NCBI RefSeq assembly: GCF_010669305.1
Contig: NZ_CP048649.1
Span: 1,178,001 to 1,242,000, forward strand
Reading direction: 5' to 3'
Origin: Aminipila butyrica
GTDB taxonomy: Bacteria > Bacillota > Clostridia > Peptostreptococcales > Anaerovoracaceae
Length of the DNA stretch: 64,000 nt
The notes beneath the pieces are model-generated. The model was given only the letters and a program-made list of their open reading frames with translations, searched no databases and had not been told where the DNA came from. The position numbers were made by a program, and so were the translations under genes. How positions within the stretch are numbered: position 1 is the first letter of the stretch; each line of letters starts with the position of its first letter. Below are positions 50,686 through 59,277 of this stretch, in pieces.

Positions 50686-52113
50686 ATGCTATCTACATTT
50701 GATTTTGTCATTATTGGTTTTTATTTTTTAGCAATGATTTTGATTGGCTTCATCTCTATGAAGTTTGCAAAATCAAAAGAGGATTTTCTGGTGGCCGGAA
50801 GAAGACTCTCGTTCCCCTTGTTTTTTGGCTGTATGTCCGCCATGGCTTTAGGCGGAGCGGCTACTGTAGGCGGGGCAAAGCTGGGGTACTTATACGGGTT
50901 TGGAGGCATCTGGGTCGGTGTCAGCATTGGTTTAGGGCTGATTTTGACCGGTCTATTGGTATCCTCGAAATTATCTAAATTGCGAGCACTAAGCATTAAT
51001 GAAGTAGTGGAAGCCAATTACGGAAGTACAGCCAGAGTGTTCAGCTCCACCTTGACCTTCATTTATACCATCACCCTCAGCGTAGTACAGGTTATCGCTA
51101 TCGGAACCATCATCAGCGCTTCGCTGAATGTGGATGCCACCATGGCTATGATAGTGGGCGGAGGCATTGTAATCATTTATACCTTTATCGGTGGTATGTG
51201 GTCGGTAACCCTGACGGATATTGTTCAATTTGTTATCAAAACCGTAGGTCTTATGATTTTAGCGCCGATATTTGCCATATCTGCTGTAGGAGGCTGGGAC
51301 AATTTGATTCACAGCGTGCCGGAATCCTACTTAACTATCAGCAGTATGGGTTGGGCGTCTAACTTTAAATGGATCATTCTCTATGTACCGGGGTTGGTAA
51401 TCGGTCAGGATATCTGGCAGCGGATTTTTACGGCGAAAAATAATCGCATTGCTACCTCAGGAACCATTCTGGCGGGTGTTTACAGCATTTTATATGCGGT
51501 GGCTATTGCCATTGTCGGCATGAGCGTCTTTGTTCTGCTGCCAGATTTGGCGGACCCTCAGACGGCCTTTACAGAAGGTGTTATGGTATTCTTGCCTTCC
51601 GGCGTAAAGGGTATTGTGCTGGCAGCAGCTGTGGCAGCTACCATGTCTGTGTCCAGCGGTACTATTTTGGCATCTTCTACCATCTTGTACAATGACTTGT
51701 ATCAGCGGTTTATCAATCCTAATCCCGACGAGAAAAAAGCTATCTGGATTACTAGAGCCTTCGCGCTGCTGATTGGGGTAGTGGTTATGATTTGTGCTCT
51801 TTGGATTAACGATGTGCTGGCAGGAATTGATATTTGCTATGGTTATCTGTCGGGCTGTGTATTTGTACCGCTGTTGGCAAGCTTTGTACTCAAGCGATTC
51901 AGTCCAAAAGCTGGTTTGTATTCGCTGGCGGTCAGTGCTGTAGTCGTTACGGTTCTATTCTTTAAATTTGGGATCCTATCCCTGTATCCAATCTTATATG
52001 GCATGTTGTCCGGCTTAATCGTCTATGTAGTGGTGAATCTGGTCAGCAAAGAAAAAGTTGAATCGACCTTTGCCAAGGTGGAAGCTGATTTAGAAGAGCA
52101 GCAAGGCGCTTAG
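50686..52113 (+). CDS. Sodium/solute symporter (SSS family)
   Basis: 475 residues, about 13 membrane helices. SMKFAKSKEDFLVAGRRLSF, GCMSAMALGGAATVGGAKLGY and GVKGIVLAAAVAATMSVSSG are typical of SSS carriers (proline, pantothenate, monocarboxylates). Start ATG 50686 with AGAGGAG upstream. First gene after the sigma-54 promoter; it likely imports the substrate that the Etf-linked oxidase and aminotransferase use. Confidence 0.9.
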   Translation: MLSTFDFVIIGFYFLAMILIGFISMKFAKSKEDFLVAGRRLSFPLFFGCMSAMALGGAATVGGAKLGYLYGFGGIWVGVSIGLGLILTGLLVSSKLSKLRALSINEVVEANYGSTARVFSSTLTFIYTITLSVVQVIAIGTIISASLNVDATMAMIVGGGIVIIYTFIGGMWSVTLTDIVQFVIKTVGLMILAPIFAISAVGGWDNLIHSVPESYLTISSMGWASNFKWIILYVPGLVIGQDIWQRIFTAKNNRIATSGTILAGVYSILYAVAIAIVGMSVFVLLPDLADPQTAFTEGVMVFLPSGVKGIVLAAAVAATMSVSSGTILASSTILYNDLYQRFINPNPDEKKAIWITRAFALLIGVVVMICALWINDVLAGIDICYGYLSGCVFVPLLASFVLKRFSPKAGLYSLAVSAVVVTVLFFKFGILSLYPILYGMLSGLIVYVVVNLVSKEKVESTFAKVEADLEEQQGA

Positions 52114-52119
52114 ACCGCT

Positions 52120-52160
52120 ATGGTGCAGACCATCATCTGTGGGTGCTGTGTCTGCACCAT
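52120..52160 (+). terminator. Hairpin between symporter and etfB
   Basis: ATGGTGCAGAC (52120-52130) pairs perfectly with GTCTGCACCAT (52150-52160), followed by TTCGTTTTC. The tail is weak, so it may act as a partial terminator or RNA-stabilising stem within the operon. Confidence 0.5.
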
Positions 52161-52193
52161 TTCGTTTTCAACTGACATGGAGAGGATAGGGAA

Positions 52194-53018
52194 ATGAATG
52201 TAATCGTGCTTATTAAAGAAGTACCGGACATGGATACAGTTCGCTTTGATACGGAAAACGGGCGGGTGGACCGATCCTCCGCAGAAGCCGAAATCAACCC
52301 ATTTGACCTTAACGCCTTGCAGGCAGCAGTAGAGTTGAAGGAACAGGGGGCAACTGTAACAGTATTGACCATGGGGCCCCCTCGAGCAGAGAAGACGGTA
52401 CGGGATGCCTATGCCAGAGGGGCAGACTTGGGTGTTCTTCTCAGTGATTCAAAGTTTGGAGGAGCGGATACCTGGGCTACATCGGTAACGTTGGCGGCGG
52501 GCATAAAGAAATTAGGCGCATTTGACTTAGTCCTTTGCGGAGAAAAGTCTGTGGATGGAGATACAGCCCAGGTGGGGGCCGAAATTGCGGAGATTCTAGG
52601 TATTCCACACGCCTACTATGTGGAGCATATCCAGAACGTTTCAAAAGACAGCATTCAGGTAAGGGTGGAAGACATCTGCGGCAGCAAGCAGGTGCGGGAG
52701 TTGACGCTGCCCGCCTTGATTAGCGTGACCAAGAACCTCAATACTGTTCAGCTGCCAGAAATCCGCAGAAAGCTTCTATCGCTGAACGTTCCTATAACCA
52801 AGTTCGGGCTGGAGGATATGGCAGGACACACATCGCAAGAGCAGGTAGGCTTAAAGGGATCAAAAACAAAAGTGTTAAAAATCTATGTGCCAGCAGAGAT
52901 TCAACGGAATAACCGGATTTACCGGGATCATTTCAACCAGTTTCAGAAGAATGTATGGGCAGAACTGTGCAAACGAAACTTGTTGCCGAATCGAGGTGAT
53001 CAACATGAAATCATCTGA
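52194..53018 (+). CDS. etfB: Electron transfer flavoprotein, beta subunit
   Basis: 274 residues. MNVIVLIKEVPDMDTVRFDT, INPFDLNALQAAVELKEQG and CGEKSVDGDTAQVGAEIAE. The DGDTAQVG form is typical of clostridial Etf subunits, including those that bind a second FAD in place of AMP, and differs from mitochondrial-type ETF. It passes electrons between a flavin dehydrogenase and NAD or ferredoxin. Overlaps etfA by 14 bases. Confidence 0.93.
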   Translation: MNVIVLIKEVPDMDTVRFDTENGRVDRSSAEAEINPFDLNALQAAVELKEQGATVTVLTMGPPRAEKTVRDAYARGADLGVLLSDSKFGGADTWATSVTLAAGIKKLGAFDLVLCGEKSVDGDTAQVGAEIAEILGIPHAYYVEHIQNVSKDSIQVRVEDICGSKQVRELTLPALISVTKNLNTVQLPEIRRKLLSLNVPITKFGLEDMAGHTSQEQVGLKGSKTKVLKIYVPAEIQRNNRIYRDHFNQFQKNVWAELCKRNLLPNRGDQHEII

Positions 53019-54009
53019 GAATCTGCTAGTATTTGCCGAGTGCAACAAGGAAGGAATCCATCCAGTGGCCTTTGAGCTGTTGGCCAAAGGAAAAGAATTA
53101 TGTGAAAAAAGTGGCTCAGCCCTGCACTGTCTGGTACTGGGGAATCAAGATACCGAGATACTGGATTTACAGGAATTAAATATTCGGGGAGCCGATGAAG
53201 TCTTTTACATAAAAGATGATTGTTTTACTTGGGCAGAAGAATGTTTGTATAAGGAAAATATCGTCCCTTTTATTCGGGAGCGGAATCCGCATACGGTGCT
53301 CTTTGGCGCGACGAACTTCGGTCGCTCCTTGGCCCCGCGGGTGGCAGCTGCCCTACAGACGGGTTTGACAGCAGACTGCACGAATTTGACCATGGACGAA
53401 GATGGCCGCTTGATTCAGATTCGACCGGCTTTTAGCAACAACATCCTAGCTCACATTAAAACCCTTTCTTATCCGCAGATTGCCACCATCCGTTATAAGG
53501 AGTTTCAGGAAGCGGAGAGGGATGAGGCCAGAGAGGCGAAGCTTACGGTTCTGGAAGCCTATAGGAAAGCTTATGAGGGTGCCACTGTGCTGGAAAGTCT
53601 CAGGGAGCAGGAATTTGATATTACGAAGGCGGAGGTCGTGGTCAGCGGCGGACGGGGAATCAAAAGGAAGGAAGATTTGCAGATGCTCCAGGAGCTGGCA
53701 GAACTTCTCGGCGGAGAGTTGGGCGTATCTCGTGCCCTGGTAGATGGAGGCATGATTTCCAGCGCCCATCAGATTGGGTACAGTGGAAATCGAGTGAAAC
53801 CCAAGGTTTACATTGCCTGCGGCATCTCCGGCGCACCGCAGCATATAGCGGGTATGAAGGACGCTGATCTAATCATCGCCATCAACAAGGACCCCTCGGC
53901 ACCCATCTTTAAGTTTGCGGATTACGGGTACGTAGGCAATCTTTATGAGGTTATTCCCCAGATGATTTCTGGCATAAAGAATGGGGTGCAGGGAGGTGAG
54001 TTCGGATGA
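53005..54009 (+). CDS. etfA: Electron transfer flavoprotein, alpha subunit
   Basis: 334 residues. The C-terminal FAD domain has VVSGGRGIKRKEDLQMLQEL, VDGGMISSAHQIGYSG, GISGAPQHIAGM and INKDPSAPIFKFADYGYVG. It lacks the N-terminal ferredoxin domain of the Acetobacterium lactate dehydrogenase EtfA. ATG 53005 with CGAGGTGA upstream, inside etfB. Works as a heterodimer with EtfB; the gene overlaps the oxidase gene by four bases. Confidence 0.93.
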   Translation: MKSSENLLVFAECNKEGIHPVAFELLAKGKELCEKSGSALHCLVLGNQDTEILDLQELNIRGADEVFYIKDDCFTWAEECLYKENIVPFIRERNPHTVLFGATNFGRSLAPRVAAALQTGLTADCTNLTMDEDGRLIQIRPAFSNNILAHIKTLSYPQIATIRYKEFQEAERDEAREAKLTVLEAYRKAYEGATVLESLREQEFDITKAEVVVSGGRGIKRKEDLQMLQELAELLGGELGVSRALVDGGMISSAHQIGYSGNRVKPKVYIACGISGAPQHIAGMKDADLIIAINKDPSAPIFKFADYGYVGNLYEVIPQMISGIKNGVQGGEFG

Positions 54010-55409
54010 AGGATGCAGACGTAAAAAATTTGACAGATATCGTAGGGGCCGATTGGATTATAACGGACTTAGAGCAGAAATCCGCTTACTTCTATGATGA
54101 AATTGAGAGGGCCTTGCGGCCGGTGGCGAACGAACAGTCCATTGTGGTAAAACCGAAGAATACAGAAGAACTTTCTGCGATTATGGCCTATGCTTATGAG
54201 CAGGAGATCCCTGTGGTCATTCGCGGCGGAGGCACCGGACTCTGCGGGGGAGCTACTCCGGTGGTGGAGAGCCTGATCCTTTCAATGGAACGATTTAAGA
54301 AAATTATTCAGATTGATGAAGACAATATGATGGCGGAGCTGGAAGCCGGAGTGACGCTGCGGGAGCTGCTGGATGAGCTAGAGGGGCATAAAGGCATCGC
54401 CTTTCCCGTACATCCGGGGGATGAAGGGGCGCAAATTGGCGGCATGGTCACCACCAACGCTGGAGGGGCCAGAGCTGTGCGCCACGGCATCATGAGAAAT
54501 CATATCAAGGGGTTAGAAGTGGTCTTGCCGGATGGAGAGGTCTTGAAGCTGGGGGGCAGACTGCTGAAAGACAACGCTGGCTACAGTCTGATGAATCTCC
54601 TGACCGGCAGCGAGGGAACCCTGGCGGCAATCACAAAAGTGATTCTTCGGCTTTATCCGGAAGATAAATATAGTGCGACTCTCGCCATCGCTTTTGCAGA
54701 CATGGATCAGGCATCTGCGGCAGTGTTGGAAATTATTAAAAGCGGTGTATCCCCGCTGGCGGTGGAATATCAGGATAAAAAACTTAACCTGGAAACCGCA
54801 GCATATCTGGGCCTTCATTGGCCTTTAGATGAGGGAGAGGCCGACCTGATGATTATTTTGTCCGAGAGAAGTGAAGCTGCCCTGTATTTGGCTTGCGAAC
54901 AAATTGAAGCAATCTGCCGGAAACATCAGGCGGTGAAAGCCGTCTATGCAGGTACGAAAAAGGAGCAGGCAGAGCTGCTGATGATACGAAGCGGCAGCTA
55001 CGAAATCATCCAGGAGCTTATTGCTCACAATTTAGATATGGCGGTACCGCCAGCAAGGGTGCCGGAATTTATGAGGGGCTTGAGGAAGCTGGCAGAGAAA
55101 TATGGAACCAGAACCAACATTGTAGCACATATTGCAGACGGCAATGTCCACAATGACATTCTATTGGAAGACGGAAAGATTCCGGCCTTTACACCAGACT
55201 TGCTGAAGGAAATGTATGAGCTATGCTTCCAGCTGGGCGGAACCATTACAGGAGAACACGGGGTAGGTAAGCTGAGGCTGGCAGATTTGAAACTGCAAAA
55301 GAACAACAGAGAGTTGGAGCTCATGAAGCAGATTAAAAAAATCTTCGATCCAAAGGGGATTTTAAATCCCGGAACGGTGGTGCAGATCGATGGGTGCAAC
55401 AAGAACTAG
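54006..55409 (+). CDS. FAD-linked 2-hydroxyacid oxidase/dehydrogenase (GlcD/LctD type)
   Basis: 467 residues of the FAD-binding type 4 family. VIRGGGTGLCGGATPVVESL binds FAD; HPGDEGAQIGGMVTTNAGG, NAGYSLMNLLTGSEGTLA, NIVAHIADGNVHNDI and ITGEHGVGKLR are conserved. Homologues oxidise D-lactate, glycolate or other 2-hydroxyacids; with Etf they can bifurcate electrons between NAD and ferredoxin. The substrate here is not set by sequence. Start overlaps etfA (ATGA). Confidence 0.9.
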   Translation: MKDADVKNLTDIVGADWIITDLEQKSAYFYDEIERALRPVANEQSIVVKPKNTEELSAIMAYAYEQEIPVVIRGGGTGLCGGATPVVESLILSMERFKKIIQIDEDNMMAELEAGVTLRELLDELEGHKGIAFPVHPGDEGAQIGGMVTTNAGGARAVRHGIMRNHIKGLEVVLPDGEVLKLGGRLLKDNAGYSLMNLLTGSEGTLAAITKVILRLYPEDKYSATLAIAFADMDQASAAVLEIIKSGVSPLAVEYQDKKLNLETAAYLGLHWPLDEGEADLMIILSERSEAALYLACEQIEAICRKHQAVKAVYAGTKKEQAELLMIRSGSYEIIQELIAHNLDMAVPPARVPEFMRGLRKLAEKYGTRTNIVAHIADGNVHNDILLEDGKIPAFTPDLLKEMYELCFQLGGTITGEHGVGKLRLADLKLQKNNRELELMKQIKKIFDPKGILNPGTVVQIDGCNKN

Positions 55410-55439
55410 CAACAGGAGCAGGAGAAGGGAGCGTTTCGG

Positions 55440-56597
55440 ATGAAGGATAAATTTATAGCTAAGCGATATTGGAAAGACGGATCAACCCCTATGGGAAAGG
55501 TTGATGAGCTGGCCAAAAAATATGAGGGTGTCATCAATCTGAGTCTGGGAGATCCTGATCTGACCACGCCGGAGGTTATCATCGACAGGGCCTTTGCCGA
55601 TGCGAGAGCAGGGCATACCAAATATACAGACTTTCGCGGGGACCCAGAACTGAGACAGGAAATTGCTGCCTACTACAAGGAGCGCTTCGGCTTAAGTCTT
55701 GGTGATGAAGAAATATTTGTGGCAGCCAGCGGTTGTCTGGGTATGTATCTCGTCTTGGAAGCAATCCTCGATGAGGGGGATGAAGTAATTTTACAGGCTC
55801 CTTATTTCACGCCCTATCCCCAGCAGGTGGAGCTGGCCAGGGGGGTTGCCGTGGAGTTTCCCATGCTGGAAGAAGAAGACTTTCGTATTAATATAAAAAG
55901 GCTGGAACAGACGATTACAGCCCGAACAAAGGCCATCGTCATCAATAGCCCGAACAACCCTACCGGAAATTGTCTCAGCGAGCAGGATTTAGAAAACATT
56001 GCCCGCATTGCGAAAAAGTATGATTTGATAGTGATTTCTGATGAAATCTATACCGCTTACAGCTATCAGGAACCTTTTGTACCGATAATGAGTTTGGAAG
56101 GCATGCGAGAGCGGACGGTGACCATCAATAGTTTTTCGAAGGATTACATTATGACCGGCTGGCGGGTAGGCAACATCATCGCTCCGCCTAATATCATAAG
56201 AACCATCCAACAAATCAACGAAAACGTGGTATTTACAGCTCCTTCCATATCTCAGCGGGCGGCTATTTACGCCATGAGACATCGTCAGGAGTTTCAGGCG
56301 GATATTGTGGGAGAGTATAGACGACGGGCGGAATATGGCGCTAAGCGAATCAATGAAATCTCTTGGATGTCGGTTATTGAACCGCCGAAGGGCACCTTTT
56401 ATCTGTTTGCCAATGTGAAGAAAACAGGATTGTCTTCTGAAGAGGTCAGCCGGTTGATTTTAGAGCAGGCTAAGGTTCTGACGATTCCAGGCAATGCCTT
56501 CGGGGACTGCGGGGAAGGGTATATTCGCTTGGCCTGTACGGTGAGCATGGAGGTTTTAAAAGAAGCGTTTGACCGGATGGAGCAAATACGCTTTTAA
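55440..56597 (+). CDS. Class I/II aminotransferase
   Basis: 385 residues. PLP lysine in TINSFSKDYIMTGWRVG; INLSLGDPDLTTPEVI, VINSPNNPTGNCLS and ISDEIYTAYSY are family marks. It exchanges amino and keto groups. It follows the 2-hydroxyacid oxidase by 30 bases and ends the cluster, so the pathway may interconvert an amino acid, its 2-oxoacid and its 2-hydroxyacid. Confidence 0.9.
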   Translation: MKDKFIAKRYWKDGSTPMGKVDELAKKYEGVINLSLGDPDLTTPEVIIDRAFADARAGHTKYTDFRGDPELRQEIAAYYKERFGLSLGDEEIFVAASGCLGMYLVLEAILDEGDEVILQAPYFTPYPQQVELARGVAVEFPMLEEEDFRINIKRLEQTITARTKAIVINSPNNPTGNCLSEQDLENIARIAKKYDLIVISDEIYTAYSYQEPFVPIMSLEGMRERTVTINSFSKDYIMTGWRVGNIIAPPNIIRTIQQINENVVFTAPSISQRAAIYAMRHRQEFQADIVGEYRRRAEYGAKRINEISWMSVIEPPKGTFYLFANVKKTGLSSEEVSRLILEQAKVLTIPGNAFGDCGEGYIRLACTVSMEVLKEAFDRMEQIRF

Positions 56598-56604
56598 GCA
56601 CAGA

Positions 56605-56689
56605 AGCACCTATGTAGACGGCGTATCCAAGGTTAGATTCATAGAAGGAATCTTGGAGGTACTGTCTACATAGGTGCTTTTTCTTTTTT
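56605..56689 (+). terminator. Long terminator hairpin of the Etf cluster
   Basis: AGCACCTATGTAGAC (56605-56619) pairs perfectly with GTCTACATAGGTGCT (56664-56678); the 44-base interior folds again (CCAAG/CTTGG, AGATTC/GAATCT). TTTTCTTTTTT follows. The size is unusual for a terminator. Confidence 0.8.
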
Positions 56690-56709
56690 GAAAGTTTGCC
56701 GGGAGCTAC

Positions 56710-56753
56710 TTGACAAAGAAATGTATAAATCATATAATATAACAGTGTTATAT
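56710..56753 (+). promoter_or_regulatory. tetR promoter with operator
   Basis: TTGACA (56710-56715), 17 bases, TATAAT (56733-56738). Directly after the -10, ATATAACAGTGTTATAT (56737-56753) is an inverted repeat around a central base, the probable TetR operator. Confidence 0.75.
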
Positions 56754-56769
56754 GGAGGTGAACGGGCTA

Positions 56770-57381
56770 GTGGAAGAATCCAGCACGCTGCAAAACATTT
56801 TGAATGCAGCCAAGACAGAATTTTTACAAAAGGGCTTTCAGACAGCTTCACTGCGAAATATTGTGAAGAATGCCGGGGTGACCACAGGGGCTTTTTATGG
56901 GTACTTCTCCAACAAGGAAGCCTTGTTTGCTGCCTTAGTGGAAAAACATGCTTCGGCAATCATGGGGCGGTTTATGTGTGCTCAAGAGGAATTTATGAAG
57001 CTCCCGGAGGAGGAACAGCCAGAGAGCATGTCTGACTTTTCGGGAGATTGCATGGCTTGGATGGTAGACTATATCTATGAGCACTTCGATGTGTTCAGAC
57101 TGATTATCTGCTGTTCAGAAGGTACGGCCTATGCGGATTTTGTTCATGCCATGGTGGAAGTAGAGGTGGAATCCACCTATCGGTTTATGGAATCCCTGAG
57201 GTCCCTTGGACATCAGGTGCCGGAACTAGATCGGCAGTTCTGTCATATCGTCTGCAGCGGTATGTTTAATGGTGTCTTTGAAATGGTAGTCCACCAGATG
57301 CCGCAGGCGGATGCAAAAATCTACATTTCCCAGCTTCAACAATTTCACCGAGCTGGCTGGATGAATATTTTAGGGCTTTGA
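56770..57381 (+). CDS. TetR-family regulator of the ABC transporter
   Basis: About 203 residues. Helix-turn-helix SLRNIVKNAGVTTGAFYGYF and SNKEALFAALVEKH; the C-terminal domain has several Cys residues (IICCSEG, HIVCSGM). The start is probably GTG 56770, nine bases after GGAGGTG; the ATG at 56752 sits inside that ribosome site. It likely represses itself and the two ABC genes that follow. Confidence 0.85.
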   Translation: MEESSTLQNILNAAKTEFLQKGFQTASLRNIVKNAGVTTGAFYGYFSNKEALFAALVEKHASAIMGRFMCAQEEFMKLPEEEQPESMSDFSGDCMAWMVDYIYEHFDVFRLIICCSEGTAYADFVHAMVEVEVESTYRFMESLRSLGHQVPELDRQFCHIVCSGMFNGVFEMVVHQMPQADAKIYISQLQQFHRAGWMNILGL

Positions 57382-57404
57382 TGCCCTATAATTTTTAGCC
57401 TCGG

Positions 57405-57420
57405 GTTAGCTATTGCTAAC
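57405..57420. promoter_or_regulatory. Inverted repeat before the ABC transporter genes
   Basis: GTTAGCTATTGCTAAC has perfect six-base arms, 81 bases upstream of the first ABC gene. It may be an operator; it differs from the site at the tetR promoter. Confidence 0.3.
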
Positions 57421-57501
57421 GAAAATCAACTATAGCTGTTGACTAGAGAGGGTCACAGCTCATTCACCGTAAAATAAATGTGATTTAAAGGAGGTAATGA
57501 A

Positions 57502-59277
57502 TTGAAAAAGAAATCGAGTTTATCAAAACTGATGACCTATGCAGGGAGTTATCGGTATTTCACTTATAGTTCCTGGGTGCTGTCAGCCCTTTCTGCACTG
57601 ATGGCCTTGATTCCATTTTGGTATCTATGGCAGATTATAAAAGAAGTTTTGAGGGTTATGCCAGACTTTGAAAGGGCGGAGAATCTGGCGCATTTCGGCT
57701 GGATGGCTGTCCTTTTTGCTGTCCTTTCCATCCTGGTCTATATTGGCGGTTTGATGTGTTCTCACATCGCAGCCTTTCGGGTGCAGGCGAATCTGCGCAT
57801 ACAGATGACACACCACATCTGCAAGCTGCCGTTGGGGTTTGCAGAGAGCTTTGGCAGCGGAAAACTCCGAAAGATTATCAATGATTCCAGTGCCACCACA
57901 GAAACCTATCTGGCCCATCAACTGCCGGATCGGTACGGTGCCCTTGCCACTCCGGTGGGGCTGCTGGTATTGCTGATGGCCTTTGACTGGCGTCTTGGAC
58001 TTCTGAGCCTGGTACCTGTTCTGCTGGGTTTTCTGGTGATGATAAGCATGACTGGGGCGAAGATGAGGCAGAAAATGAAAGAATACCAGAATGCCTTGGA
58101 CGATATGTCCAACGAAGCGGTGGAATATGTAAGAGGGATTCCCGTGGTCAAGACTTTTGGACAGACGGTATTTTCCTTTAAGCGTTTTAAGGACTCCATC
58201 GATCGGTATCGCATATGGGTTACGGCTTATACCAAGGATTTGCGGCTGCCGATGATGTTTTATACGACAGCTATTAACAGCGTATTTGCTTTTTTAGTTG
58301 CCGGGAGCCTGCTTTTTACAGCAGAGGGGGTAACAAATGAATTTCTGCTGAACTTGATATTCTATATTATCATTACGCCAGTGATTTCAGTAACCTTGAC
58401 AAAGATTATGTTTCTTAGCGAAAATGCTATGCTGGTAGATGACGCCCTGAGCCGCATGGACAGTGTTCTGGGGCTGGAGCCCCTTCACCAAGCTGGCAGC
58501 ACCCATCAGCCTAATAACAATTCCATTGAACTGAGAAACGTTAGTTACAGCTATGACGGAAAGCAAAAGGCCTTGGATGATATTTCTTTAAAGCTCCAGC
58601 CCGGGCAAACTATTGCGTTGGTGGGCCCTTCTGGCGGCGGCAAAACTACTCTTGCAAACATTCTATCTCGATTTTTTGACCCCCAAGAGGGGCAGGTTCT
58701 CATCGGCGGAGTGGATGTAAGGGAGATGGATAAAAAGGTATTGATGGATACGGTATCCTTTGTATTTCAAAACAGCAGGCTGATAAAAGGAAGCATTTTG
58801 GAAAATGTTCGCATGAGCAGACCAGATGCGTCTCGGGCAGAAGTACTGGAGGCCTTGAAAAGTGCTCAGTGCATGGATATTATTCAGAAATTCCCAGCAA
58901 GAGAAGATACGATCATCGGCACAGAGGGTACATACCTTTCCGGCGGAGAGCAGCAACGAATTGCTATCGCCAGGGCCCTGCTGAAAAATGCACCGATTGT
59001 GATTTTAGACGAGGCGACGGCTTTTGCCGATCCAGATAATGAACACAGGGTGCAGCAAGCTTTTACAGAGCTTTCTAAGAACAGAACGGTTATTATGATT
59101 GCTCACCGCCTATCTACTATTGTCCATGCCGATTGTATTTATGTGTTGGACAATGGTCAGATCGCCGAGTGGGGAACCAGCAGTAGCTTAATGGAGAAAA
59201 AAGGAATGTTCTTTCACATGTGGAACAATTATCAGGATTCTGTACAGTGGAAGGTGTCAAAGGAGGTACAAGGATGA
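57502..59277 (+). CDS. ABC transporter, fused permease-ATPase, subunit 1
   Basis: 591 residues: six membrane helices (about 1-320) and an ABC domain. Walker A GPSGGGKTTLANIL, signature LSGGEQQRIAIARAL, Walker B VILDEATAFADPDNE with the catalytic Glu, switch His in IAHRLSTI. It starts with TTG, seven bases after AAAGGAGG. The layout and partner resemble IrtA/YbtP-type half transporters, linked to siderophore uptake, but export cannot be excluded. Stop overlaps the next gene (ATGA). Confidence 0.88.
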   Translation: MKKKSSLSKLMTYAGSYRYFTYSSWVLSALSALMALIPFWYLWQIIKEVLRVMPDFERAENLAHFGWMAVLFAVLSILVYIGGLMCSHIAAFRVQANLRIQMTHHICKLPLGFAESFGSGKLRKIINDSSATTETYLAHQLPDRYGALATPVGLLVLLMAFDWRLGLLSLVPVLLGFLVMISMTGAKMRQKMKEYQNALDDMSNEAVEYVRGIPVVKTFGQTVFSFKRFKDSIDRYRIWVTAYTKDLRLPMMFYTTAINSVFAFLVAGSLLFTAEGVTNEFLLNLIFYIIITPVISVTLTKIMFLSENAMLVDDALSRMDSVLGLEPLHQAGSTHQPNNNSIELRNVSYSYDGKQKALDDISLKLQPGQTIALVGPSGGGKTTLANILSRFFDPQEGQVLIGGVDVREMDKKVLMDTVSFVFQNSRLIKGSILENVRMSRPDASRAEVLEALKSAQCMDIIQKFPAREDTIIGTEGTYLSGGEQQRIAIARALLKNAPIVILDEATAFADPDNEHRVQQAFTELSKNRTVIMIAHRLSTIVHADCIYVLDNGQIAEWGTSSSLMEKKGMFFHMWNNYQDSVQWKVSKEVQG

